Shown here one piece after another: positions 1-7,334 of a DNA stretch of 64,000 nt; the stretch's first letter is position 1, and every line of letters begins with the position of its first letter. The position numbers were made by a program, and so were the translations under genes. Below the pieces are notes generated by a model. The model was not told the origin of the DNA. It saw only the letters and a list, made by a program, of their open reading frames with translations, and did not search any database. Source of the stretch: Saccharibacter floricola DSM 15669 (lineage in GTDB: Bacteria; Pseudomonadota; Alphaproteobacteria; Acetobacterales; Acetobacteraceae); the NCBI RefSeq assembly GCF_000378165.1, contig NZ_KB899337.1:1-64000 (forward strand), written 5' to 3'.

Positions 1-1361
1 ACACTCCCACCTTGGAAGACTTCACCGGTTCCTGCGGAAAGATTGACTGTATTTGCGAGCCCCCCTTGGTAGATATTGCCAGTACCGCCGTTGATGGCCA
101 TGGTGCCTGCCGCACCACCAGAGAAGACTTGCCCAGTACCACCGTTAACGGAGAAGTTATTAACAAACCCACCGCTATGAGCCATGGCAGTGCCGCCATA
201 TAGGAGGTAATTGTTCGTTGTTCCTCCATTAAGCGTATCAGCGATACCGTTTTGAGTAAGAGTGACTGCGTTTGTGACAGAGCCGCCATTATTTTGGACG
301 GTCCCATTTGTGGAAGCAAGGAGGTTGTTCGCGGTTCCGCTGGAGAGAAGGTTGATTGTCCCACCACCAACTGCCGTCCCGGTGGTGATCATGCCACCAG
401 AACTCACTAGCTCTGTCCCGCCACTGACATTTACAGCCATGGCGGTGCCGCCATTAAGAATGGTTCCTTGTCCACCAGAGGTGATTTGCGAGCTGGTCGT
501 TCGGCCGTCAGAGCCAACGACTTCCGTTCCGCCTTGCTGTACGATATCGCCTGAAGTGTAGCCACTGGCGTACATACCGACGACCGGCGTGCCGTATATA
601 CCACCATCAAGCACGCCCTGATATGTACCGCCTTGCACTGCAACAGTACCGCCCTGCATTGCAGTCAGGCCTACGCCCTTAGCGCCGGACACTTGTACCA
701 GCCCACCGCTAATAGCTGTGGAAAAGGAAGTAATCCCGCCATTGTTAAGCTGAGTAGCGCCAGAGCCTGTAAAAATTCCTCCCGACGTTTGCCCGTTACT
801 CTGAACCCACTGGACACCGCTATTATTCCCACCGATAGCGGTTCCGCCGTTACCAACAACCGTTTGGGAGCCCGAATCAAACGTTCCACCAGAAATAAGC
901 CCCCCAGAGCCCTGCACTCTGTACCCTTTAACGACCAGATTGGGGGCCCCGCCGGCGAGAGCATACCCACCGCTAAGGACGTGTGGATTGTAAGCAGTGC
1001 CCGCTCCATCAACCGGAGGCCCTATGAGCGAGGCAGCTGCAATAGCACCTGACGATCCTGCCGTGGCACCATAAGAATAGCCTTGATTAAAAGCGTCAAC
1101 AGAGGCGTTGCTTCCTGCGGATGCGTTGTAGACGGCACCACCATTTATGCCAGCAATGAACGCACTATCCACGGCGTAACCGCCATTGATGGTTCCACCT
1201 GCTGCGGATACAACGGCACCGGCCGCTTTATCATTAAGGCGACCAGCGCCACTGACAAAAACAGAATCAGCACCGCGTACTCCGAAGAATCGAGTGGATC
1301 CAAAGGTAATACTGCGGTCAAAGCCTCCAAGTTCGGGGTCTCTATGGTGCCGAAAACGCAT
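1..1361 (-). CDS. AIDA-type repeat surface protein, 5' part only
   Basis: The frame opens at the ATG ending at 1361, with AGGAG about 10 nt before it, and runs without a stop to the left edge, giving at least 453 codons. The C-terminal part lies outside the window. From about residue 150 the protein is a low-charge, Gly/Ser/Thr/Asn-rich chain of imperfect repeats of about 19-20 residues with NGGT and SGG turns, for example NGGTAMAVNVSGGTELV. This is the signature of AIDA-I-type autotransporter passenger beta-helices. I saw no cysteine. The first 40 residues (MRFRHHRDPELGGFD...) do not look like a Sec signal peptide, which is odd for a classical type Va autotransporter. Related acetic-acid-bacterial repeat proteins can end in a Hint domain or a beta-barrel, but which one applies here cannot be seen. 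A surface or secreted adhesin is inferred. Confidence 0.75.
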   Translation of the reverse strand, partial: MRFRHHRDPELGGFDRSITFGSTRFFGVRGADSVFVSGAGRLNDKAAGAVVSAAGGTINGGYAVDSAFIAGINGGAVYNASAGSNASVDAFNQGYSYGATAGSSGAIAAASLIGPPVDGAGTAYNPHVLSGGYALAGGAPNLVVKGYRVQGSGGLISGGTFDSGSQTVVGNGGTAIGGNNSGVQWVQSNGQTSGGIFTGSGATQLNNGGITSFSTAISGGLVQVSGAKGVGLTAMQGGTVAVQGGTYQGVLDGGIYGTPVVGMYASGYTSGDIVQQGGTEVVGSDGRTTSSQITSGGQGTILNGGTAMAVNVSGGTELVSSGGMITTGTAVGGGTINLLSSGTANNLLASTNGTVQNNGGSVTNAVTLTQNGIADTLNGGTTNNYLLYGGTAMAHSGGFVNNFSVNGGTGQVFSGGAAGTMAINGGTGNIYQGGLANTVNLSAGTGEVFQGGS

Positions 1362-1567
1362 AAATTTTATCTCCTAGCTAAGAAGCGAGAGAATAAAGGT
1401 TACTCCCCAGTTGATGCAGGTTGGGGAGGTGGATGGGCTGATTGCTGCTAATGACGCTCATACAGGGTGTTCGTCTGCTCCTGCTTTCATACTTCCTTGA
1501 TATGCTGGCGAAAAAAAACATCCCAGAAAAGCGGGGCGTGCATACAACATAACTGCCTGACTATGTT

Positions 1568-1589
1568 CAAAATAAGGTTCTATGAACCT
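1568..1589 (-). terminator. Probable terminator after tRNA-Arg
   Basis: On the minus strand AGGTTC-ATA-GAACCT forms a 6-bp stem with a 3-nt loop (plus 1575-1589). It is followed by TATTTT (plus 1568-1574) and lies about 40 nt downstream of the tRNA 3' end. The rest of the gap to the AIDA-repeat gene shows nothing further that I can identify. Confidence 0.5.
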
Positions 1590-1630
1590 AGAATCAAGGA
1601 AATTTACTTAAAGTATAGGGCGGAAATTGT

Positions 1631-1946
1631 TGGTGTCCGCGGGGGGATTCGAACCCTCGGCCCCAGGATTCATACCACGTCAGCTTTCGCTGCCATCGGC
1701 TCGGGAAGAGCGCGATGTTTGTGGTCTGGACTGTCTCTTTACCACAGGCATCAGCCCAAGGTATCGCCCGTACAGTCTCTACACCTTCCTGACGTGCTGT
1801 CAGGCTTGGCTCGGGATTGGCATAGCCAGTCATAGCTGGCGGTAGCGTTCCCCGAATTTGAGCGAATCCACTAGGCGGTTTCCCATGATCCTAGCGCCCA
1901 ATTTTATTTAGGAATCCTGTGCTCTATCCAGCTGAGCTACGCGGAC
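1631..1946 (-). tRNA. tRNA-Arg(CCU), interrupted by a group I intron
   Basis: On the minus strand the acceptor stem GTCCGCG (1946-1940) pairs with CGCGGAC (1641-1635), followed by discriminator A and an encoded CCA (1633-1631). The D-arm GCTC/GAGC and the T-loop TTCGAAT are present. The anticodon stem CAGGA/TCCTG encloses the loop TTCCTAA when the exons are joined, so the anticodon is CCT (plus 1910-1912), reading AGG. Exon 1 is 1946-1910 and exon 2 is 1670-1631. The T-stem carries one A-C mismatch (GAGGG against CCCCC). The gene lies alone between the AIDA-repeat gene and the divergent lipoprotein gene. It is the same tRNA that carries a group I intron in Agrobacterium. Confidence 0.93.
1671..1909 (-). 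ncRNA. Group I self-splicing intron (IC3-like), 239 nt
   Basis: The intron starts right after anticodon position 36, so U is the last exon base, and it ends in G (plus 1671) as group I introns do. P1 is visible as exon CCU pairing with GGG (1899-1897), with a U-G wobble at the splice site. P2 is CGCTAGG/CCTAGTG (1896-1890 with 1875-1869), capped by a GGGAAACC loop. Core elements resemble the Azoarcus tRNA-Ile ribozyme: TCAAATTCGGGG (about 1862-1850), CCCGAGCCAAGCC (about 1815-1803), GGTGTAGAGACT (1785-1774) and ACAGTCCAGAC (1734-1724), the last two giving P7. There is no open frame for a homing endonuclease, so the intron is a minimal form. Confidence 0.92.
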
Positions 1947-2255
1947 ACGCAGGAGTTCAGTATTCTTTCTTGGCATGGAGCGCAAGTGGGAATAGGCGTA
2001 TTGTTTTAATAAGTGCGCAATATATTTATCATTCACAAAACAGTAGTGTTGACCTTCAGATAGGTGTTGAGCCGGCTTGAATATGGCCTCATTGATGAGA
2101 AAAAGAAGAAGATTTGCTTGCAATCTGCGGTATATGCGCTTGGCCTAAGCGAAAGGGCGCGATATGAAGGAGAGGATAGTTGTATAGTTTTCAATTGTGC
2201 CAGATTGAAAGCTCCCGCTCGTGACCCGGCCTTGGCACGGCCCAGCAGGATGTGC
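1947..2255. other. Gene-free stretch between tRNA-Arg and the lipoprotein gene
   Basis: About 310 nt separate the divergent tRNA gene and the lipoprotein gene. Apart from the weak tRNA promoter I see no gene, hairpin or repeat. An in-frame upstream start for the lipoprotein exists near 2064, but the extra 64 residues would precede a normal signal peptide and are unlikely to be translated. Confidence 0.5.
1957..1985 (-). promoter_or_regulatory. Candidate promoter of tRNA-Arg
   Basis: On the minus strand TTGCGC (plus 1980-1985) lies 17 nt from TACTGA (plus 1957-1962), ending 10 nt before the tRNA 5' end. The -10 element is poor, so this is a weak call. Confidence 0.3.
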
Positions 2256-2801
2256 ATGTCCCGAATGTCACTTACCCCTCGTCTTTGCTTGTCTTCTCTT
2301 TCGTTGTGCGTCACGCAGGATCGGCGCGTAAGGGCTTTGTCCTTACTGGCAGTGATGGCCCTAGGAGGGTTAAGTGCTTGTGGTGGTTCTCGAGACCCTT
2401 CAGCGCTCTCCCAACCACGTAATCATCTTTTAGGTGTTGATCGTGGGGCGCAAGGGGGCAGTGACCAGCTCCGTGGTGGGGTGAATGCTTATCTTTGGCG
2501 CGGTGCGATTGATACGCTTTCCTTTATGCCAATGTCTTCAGCCGATGCCGCTGGGGGCGTTATTCTAACAGACTGGTATCAACCACCCGGCTCTACGGAT
2601 GAGCGCTTTAAGATTGCGGCTTATGTGCTGGATCGTAGGCTGCGTTCTGATGCGCTGCGTGTAACAATTTTCCGTCAGACACGGCTGAACGGTGGTGAAT
2701 GGCAAGATACGCCTGTTGCGCCTAATACAACGTCTGACATTACAGCGCGTATTTTAGAACGTGCTCGGCAGTTGCGTGCTGAAAATGGTGGTAAAAAATA
2801 A
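2256..2801 (+). CDS. DUF3576 domain lipoprotein
   Basis: A 181-residue protein with a lipoprotein signal peptide: basic start, hydrophobic stretch [16 protein letters not shown] with lipobox LSAC. The mature part contains [17 protein letters not shown] and [13 protein letters not shown], the conserved pattern of the DUF3576 family found next to leuS in alphaproteobacteria. CAGGA ends 5 nt before the ATG at 2256, and a further ATG at 2265 is also possible. A longer frame from 2064 would bury the signal peptide and was not used. It ends 5 nt before leuS and is likely cotranscribed with leuS, lptE and holA. It is probably a periplasmic or outer-membrane-anchored protein of unknown function; the company of lptE suggests an envelope role, which is only an inference. 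Confidence 0.8.
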   Translation: MSRMSLTPRLCLSSLSLCVTQDRRVRALSLLAVMALGGLSACGGSRDPSALSQPRNHLLGVDRGAQGGSDQLRGGVNAYLWRGAIDTLSFMPMSSADAAGGVILTDWYQPPGSTDERFKIAAYVLDRRLRSDALRVTIFRQTRLNGGEWQDTPVAPNTTSDITARILERARQLRAENGGKK

Positions 2802-2806
2802 TTTCC

Positions 2807-5413
2807 ATGAGCGATATGACCCCTCACGAACTTTCGACATTTGACTTTCATGCCCGTGAGCCTTTTTGGCAAAAACGCTGGGATGAGGCGAAAAGCTTTG
2901 AAGCCCCCGACGTGCCGCCTGCGGATCGGCCTAAATATTATGTCCTAGAGATGTTCCCTTATCCTTCGGGGCAACTTCATGTTGGGCATGTGCGCAACTA
3001 CACGTTGGGTGATGTGGTGGCGCGGTATAAGCGTGCACAAGGCTATGCGGTGCTTCACCCAATGGGGTGGGATGCATTTGGCCTGCCTGCAGAAAATGCA
3101 GCGCGTGAACGGGGGGTTCACCCTGGTACTTGGACGATGCAGAACATCGCGACAATGCGTGAGACATTGCAGCGTTTAGGGTTTTCGCTGGATTGGAAGC
3201 GTGAAATTGCAACGTGCCAGCCAGAATATTATGGCCAACAGCAAAAGCTGTTTTTGGACATGCTCAAGGGCGGTCTGGTTGAACGACGTGACGCGGCTGT
3301 GAACTGGGATCCGGTTGATCAAACAGTTTTGGCGAATGAGCAAGTCGTTGACGGACGTGGTTGGCGTTCAGGCGCATTGATTGAGAAAAAGACGCTCTCA
3401 CAATGGTTCCTCAAAATCACGGACTTTGCTGAGCCTTTACTTGAAACGCTCAAAAAGCTGGATCGGTGGCCTGAGCGCGTTAAAACGATGCAGGAGCGTT
3501 GGATAGGTCGCTCTGAAGGGGCTAAGGTTCGGTTCCCACTTCATCATCCTCCCGAGGGGTATGAGAGTGAAGGGGATGCGTGTGAGGTCTTCACTACACG
3601 GCCTGATACTTTATTTGGGTTGAGCTTTATTGGCATTGCGGCAGACCATCCTCTGGCGCAAAAAATTGCTCAAGAAAATTCGGACGCAGCTGCTTTCGTT
3701 GAGGAATGTCGTCGCGTTGGTACGTCTGAAGAAGCGCTTAGCACGACGGAAAAGCGAGGCTTTGATACAGGGTTGCGCGTGACTAACCCATTCAATCCTG
3801 AACAGACGGCGCCCGTATGGATCGCCAATTTCGTGCTGACGGAATATGGCACGGGTGCTGTTTTTGGGTGCCCTTGTGGGGATCAACGTGATCTAGACTT
3901 TGCCCGTAAGTATGATTTGGCCGTTCCTTCTGTGTTGCTGCCAACAGGTGAGGATGAGGCGAGCTTTACGTTGGGGGAAAAGGCCGTTACCGGGCCTGCC
4001 ACGTTGTATCATTCAGGGTTTTTAACGGGAAAATCCACGAAGGATGCGATCCGTGCTGCCATTGAGCATCTGGAAAAAATTGGTGCTGGGCAGGGTGTGA
4101 CGAATTGGCGCTTGCGTGATTGGGGTGTCTCCCGCCAGCGCTATTGGGGCTGTCCGATCCCCATTATTTATTGTGATTCATGCGGTGCCCAACCCGTTCC
4201 TGATGACCAGCTTCCTGTGACGTTGCCAGAAGATGTTTCTTTTGAACGGCCCGGGAACCCGCTGGATCACCACCCAACATGGAAGCATGTTGCGTGTCCA
4301 TCATGCGGCAAACCAGCGCAGCGTGAAACGGATACGTGCGATACGTTTGTTGATAGCTCCTGGTATTTTGCGCGCTATACAAGCCCTCACGCCAAGACGC
4401 CGACTGTGGCGGATGCTGTTAATGGGTGGTTGTCGGTCGATCAATATATCGGCGGTGTGGAACATGCGATCTTGCATTTGCTGTATGCGCGTTTCTTCAC
4501 CCGTGCGATGAAGCAGACGGGCCATCTTGATGTTGATGAGCCATTTAGTGGCTTGTTTACCCAAGGCATGGTGACTCATGAGAGCTACCGAGATGGTGAC
4601 CAGTGGCTCTATCCTGAAGAAGTTGAACAACGCGGCGATGTCGTTGTTTCTAAGAAGACGGGCCGAGACGTCACGGTTGGTCGTTCTGAGAAAATGTCCA
4701 AATCGAAGCGTAATACGGTATCCCCTGTTGATATTATTAGCCATTATGGGGCCGATACAGCGCGCTGGTTTGTCTTGTCTGACAGTCCTCCAGAGCGTGA
4801 TATGGAATGGACGGCAGCGGGTGTTGCAGCGGCGGCACGCTTTATGCAGAAGCTCTATCGTCAAGTGAGTGACGTTGCGCAGCGTGATGCGCGTGAGGCA
4901 ACTCATGGTGAGGCTGGGGCTGATTTGCGTCATATAACGCATCGTACCATTGTCGCTGTGACAGAAGCGCTTGAGAATTTCACACCAAATGTTGCCGTTG
5001 CGCGTTTGCATGAACTGTCTTCAGCCCTTGGTGAGGCCGAGAAGAAAGGCGGTGAGGGGATCGCTGCAGCACGCCGTGAGGCAGCCCATGTTGTGACGTT
5101 GCTGATTGCGCCTATGATGCCGCATCTAGCGGAAGAGCTCATGGCATTGCTGGAGCCAGACGGAGCTCTCGTGGTGGAACGTGCTTGGCCGGAGGCGCAA
5201 GAAGCGTTGCTTGCCGTTCATAAGGTCACGATTGCGGTGCAGGTGCGCGGGAAATTACGTGGAACGATCATTTGCGCTCCGGATGCTCCTAAAGAGGATG
5301 TTCTTGCCCAAGCAAAGGCCGATGAGAACGTGGCTAAAGCTCTTGAGGGTAAGCGGATCGTGAAGGAAATTCATGTTCCGAACCGTATCGTTAACTTTGT
5401 CGTTGCCGGCTAA
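2807..5413 (+). CDS. leuS: Leucine--tRNA ligase
   Basis: An 868-residue class I aminoacyl-tRNA synthetase that charges tRNA-Leu in the cytoplasm. The ATP-binding HIGH-type motif is HVGH at residues 58-61 and KMSKS is at 629-633. The CP1 editing domain carries TTRPDT at about 263-268 and GDQRD at about 358-362. Zinc-type cysteines occur around 450-500 (CDSCG, CPSCG). The C-terminal part has the anticodon-binding helical bundle and ends in a small domain typical of bacterial LeuRS. Length is normal. The position before the editing Asp (D359) is Gly, where E. coli has His (GHDQRD). The gene starts 5 nt after the lipoprotein gene and 15 nt before lptE. Confidence 0.97.
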   Translation: MSDMTPHELSTFDFHAREPFWQKRWDEAKSFEAPDVPPADRPKYYVLEMFPYPSGQLHVGHVRNYTLGDVVARYKRAQGYAVLHPMGWDAFGLPAENAARERGVHPGTWTMQNIATMRETLQRLGFSLDWKREIATCQPEYYGQQQKLFLDMLKGGLVERRDAAVNWDPVDQTVLANEQVVDGRGWRSGALIEKKTLSQWFLKITDFAEPLLETLKKLDRWPERVKTMQERWIGRSEGAKVRFPLHHPPEGYESEGDACEVFTTRPDTLFGLSFIGIAADHPLAQKIAQENSDAAAFVEECRRVGTSEEALSTTEKRGFDTGLRVTNPFNPEQTAPVWIANFVLTEYGTGAVFGCPCGDQRDLDFARKYDLAVPSVLLPTGEDEASFTLGEKAVTGPATLYHSGFLTGKSTKDAIRAAIEHLEKIGAGQGVTNWRLRDWGVSRQRYWGCPIPIIYCDSCGAQPVPDDQLPVTLPEDVSFERPGNPLDHHPTWKHVACPSCGKPAQRETDTCDTFVDSSWYFARYTSPHAKTPTVADAVNGWLSVDQYIGGVEHAILHLLYARFFTRAMKQTGHLDVDEPFSGLFTQGMVTHESYRDGDQWLYPEEVEQRGDVVVSKKTGRDVTVGRSEKMSKSKRNTVSPVDIISHYGADTARWFVLSDSPPERDMEWTAAGVAAAARFMQKLYRQVSDVAQRDAREATHGEAGADLRHITHRTIVAVTEALENFTPNVAVARLHELSSALGEAEKKGGEGIAAARREAAHVVTLLIAPMMPHLAEELMALLEPDGALVVERAWPEAQEALLAVHKVTIAVQVRGKLRGTIICAPDAPKEDVLAQAKADENVAKALEGKRIVKEIHVPNRIVNFVVAG

Positions 5414-5428
5414 AAGGAGGTGCTAAGT

Positions 5429-6130
5429 ATGAGCCGTTATCTGTCGCTTGCCGCTTTTGCGGTCATGCTTGGCACGATGCCTTTAATGGGAGGGTGCGGT
5501 TTTCAGCCTCTTTATGGTACGCAATCTAAGCAGTCAGTGCGCGTTTCACGTGAATTGCAACGGGTTTATGTTGCGAATATTCCGACGCGTTTCGGACAGG
5601 AAATGCGCCTGCAGCTGCAACAAGAGCTGGCGGGGTCAGACCCTGAACATCCAGATGGCTATACATTGCAGGTGGATGGGCACACCTCCTTCGAAGCGGT
5701 TGATATTCACCAAGACAATACGTCAGGCCGGACACGCCTTGTCGGTTTAGCGAATTGGCGTCTCTACACGGTTGGTGCGTCGCCTAAGTTGCTAGCTGAA
5801 GGTAATGCACGGACATTGGATGGGTATAATCCGACGATTGAGCAATATTTCTCTCAATCATTGAATGATGAGACCGTTGAGCAGCGTGTCGCGCAAAATC
5901 TTGCGCATGATACAGTGCAACAGGTTGCGATCTGGTTCCGCAGTCATGTTGCTCCCGGTGCTGCACAAAAGGTTGATACAGCCGAGGTGCCAGATACGGA
6001 TTCTATGCCGCCGGATAATAGAGGAACGCCGTTGCAATATATTGGTTCCGATGGTTTCCCAGCCTCTGCGACCGGGCGCTCGAATTGGAATGGATCGGAT
6101 ACGGCAACGGGAGAGGATCATCCCCGGTGA
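5429..6130 (+). CDS. lptE: LPS-assembly lipoprotein LptE
   Basis: A 233-residue outer-membrane lipoprotein. In the family, LptE plugs the LptD barrel that inserts lipopolysaccharide at the cell surface. The signal peptide ends in the lipobox MGGC, followed by GFQPLYG, the diagnostic start of mature LptE proteins. The ATG at 5429 was chosen because AGGAGG lies 8 nt upstream; an in-frame GTG at 5420 overlaps that site. The stop overlaps the holA start (GTGA), so translation is probably coupled. Neighbours leuS and holA are the usual ones in alphaproteobacteria. The C-terminal 50 residues are Pro/Thr/Ser rich and probably disordered. Confidence 0.92.
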   Translation: MSRYLSLAAFAVMLGTMPLMGGCGFQPLYGTQSKQSVRVSRELQRVYVANIPTRFGQEMRLQLQQELAGSDPEHPDGYTLQVDGHTSFEAVDIHQDNTSGRTRLVGLANWRLYTVGASPKLLAEGNARTLDGYNPTIEQYFSQSLNDETVEQRVAQNLAHDTVQQVAIWFRSHVAPGAAQKVDTAEVPDTDSMPPDNRGTPLQYIGSDGFPASATGRSNWNGSDTATGEDHPR

Positions 6131-7140
6131 AGATTGACGCACGCACTGTTGCGCGTGTGATGAAAGAGATCAGTTCGTGGCGTGCTGTGTTGCTTTATGG
6201 TGATGATGCTGGGTTGATCCGAGAACGCGCGGTTGCCGCTGTACGTCAGATTGTGGATGATTTGGAAGATCCTTTTCGTCTGGCACGTTTGGAGGGGGAC
6301 GAACAGTCTCGGCTTGAGGAAGAAGCTTTAGCGCTTTCGTTAACGGGCGGGCGCCGTGTGGTGTGGTTGCGCGAGGCTCAAGACGGAATCGCGCCGATGC
6401 TGGAGCGCTTGCTGAAGCAAGAGAGTGATGCGCTGATTGTTCTTGAAGGGCGGGGGCTAGGGCCGCGGTCGAAGCTTCGTACATTAGCTGAAAAACACAA
6501 GAAAATTGCGGCAATCGGGTGCTATCCTGAAGAAGGGCGGGCTTTATCGCGCACCGTGACAGACACGCTTTCTGAAGATCGTATTACGATTGATCGGGAT
6601 GGTTTGGCTTGGCTGATGGGGCATCTGGGGGCTGATCGTACGTTGGTGCGTGGAGAGCTTGAGAAGCTTCGTCTTTATGCAGGGGAAAATGGTCGTCTCA
6701 CTTTAGAGGATGTTCATCATTCTGTAGGTGATTCTGGTGGTGCCTCTTTAGATGATGCTGTTTATGCGGCTTTAGCGGGAGATCGGTTTATCGCAGATCG
6801 TTCGTTAGAAAGAGCTCTAGCTGATGGGGCGAATGCGATTGCTTTTGCCCGGGTAACGCTTAATGTATTAGAGCGCTTACAGCAGGTACATCTTGCGATG
6901 AAAGATGGAAAATCTCGCGTAGAAGCGATGGGGGCTTTGAAGCCGCCTGTTTTTTTCCGTCGTAAAGAAGTGTTTGGTCGGGCGCTAGACCGTTGGTCTT
7001 ATGAGGCATTAAAGTGCGCTGCGAGCGATACACAGCATTTAGAGTGGGTGTGTAAGCAGAGCGGTGGTGTGTCAGATGCGATGGAATGCCGTCGGCATCT
7101 TGTCCGGTTATGTCATCCACGTGCTGGAACAGTCGCTTAA
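6127..7140 (+). CDS. holA: DNA polymerase III subunit delta
   Basis: A 337-residue clamp-loader delta subunit, which opens the beta sliding clamp during chromosome replication. It begins KIDARTVARVMKEISSWRAVLLYGDDAGLI, the usual start of alphaproteobacterial HolA, with an AAA+-like N-terminal fold that lacks a functional P-loop, and it carries the C-terminal collar region. GTG at 6127 was chosen: it overlaps the lptE stop by 4 nt and follows a GGAGAGGA site. A longer frame from 6085 lies inside lptE. It is the last gene of the leuS operon and a hairpin follows. Confidence 0.93.
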   Translation: MKIDARTVARVMKEISSWRAVLLYGDDAGLIRERAVAAVRQIVDDLEDPFRLARLEGDEQSRLEEEALALSLTGGRRVVWLREAQDGIAPMLERLLKQESDALIVLEGRGLGPRSKLRTLAEKHKKIAAIGCYPEEGRALSRTVTDTLSEDRITIDRDGLAWLMGHLGADRTLVRGELEKLRLYAGENGRLTLEDVHHSVGDSGGASLDDAVYAALAGDRFIADRSLERALADGANAIAFARVTLNVLERLQQVHLAMKDGKSRVEAMGALKPPVFFRRKEVFGRALDRWSYEALKCAASDTQHLEWVCKQSGGVSDAMECRRHLVRLCHPRAGTVA

Positions 7141-7180
7141 AGAGCGTTTTATTATCCCTACAAGATAAAGTGACATGGGT

Positions 7181-7210
7181 ACGAGAAATAGGATTTTCTC
7201 GTTGTTTTTT
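7181..7210 (+). terminator. Probable terminator of the leuS-holA operon
   Basis: ACGAGAAA-tagga-TTTTCTCGT forms a stem of about 8 bp (7181-7202) followed by the T-rich TGTTTTTT. It lies about 40 nt after the holA stop. Confidence 0.6.
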
Positions 7211-7275
7211 CGTGTCTTTTTTATGGCAAGAAGAGTTTGTTGAATTTTTTTTTACATCAAGTTAATTGAAATTAA

Positions 7276-7291
7276 GAACTATTATCACTTA
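7276..7291 (+). promoter_or_regulatory. Shared receptor operator, copy 1 (Fur-like?)
   Basis: GAACTATTATCACTTA ends 43 nt before the receptor start. A near copy with 3 of 16 bases changed lies at the same distance before the second receptor. On the opposite strand it contains TGATAATAGTT, which resembles half of a Fur box. A weak TTGAAA-N17-TTATCA promoter (7266-7294) overlaps it. Iron repression through this site is an inference. Confidence 0.45.
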
Positions 7292-7334
7292 TCAGCGTTC
7301 CGTGTTCTCTCTTTGCCGATGCGCGGGGCCTGTT

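Noticed and set aside
671-1012. Minus-strand frame of 113 codons inside the AIDA-repeat gene
   Set aside because: It is in another frame of the same strand. The real frame has the repeat pattern, and this one does not.
1575-1975. CRISPR-like or riboswitch reading of the tRNA-Arg region
   Set aside because: The conserved core and joined cloverleaf explain the whole block as an intron-containing tRNA. There are no spaced repeats.
2064-2255. N-terminal extension of the DUF3576 lipoprotein
   Set aside because: The extra residues would precede the lipoprotein signal peptide. The ATG at 2256 has the better ribosome site.
4301-5011. Antisense frame of 236 codons within leuS
   Set aside because: Composition follows the shadow of leuS and there is no ribosome site or family motif.
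7245-7253. T9 tract before the first receptor as a phase-variation switch
   Set aside because: It is about 80 nt before the start and outside the candidate promoter spacer, and no variation can be seen in one sequence.
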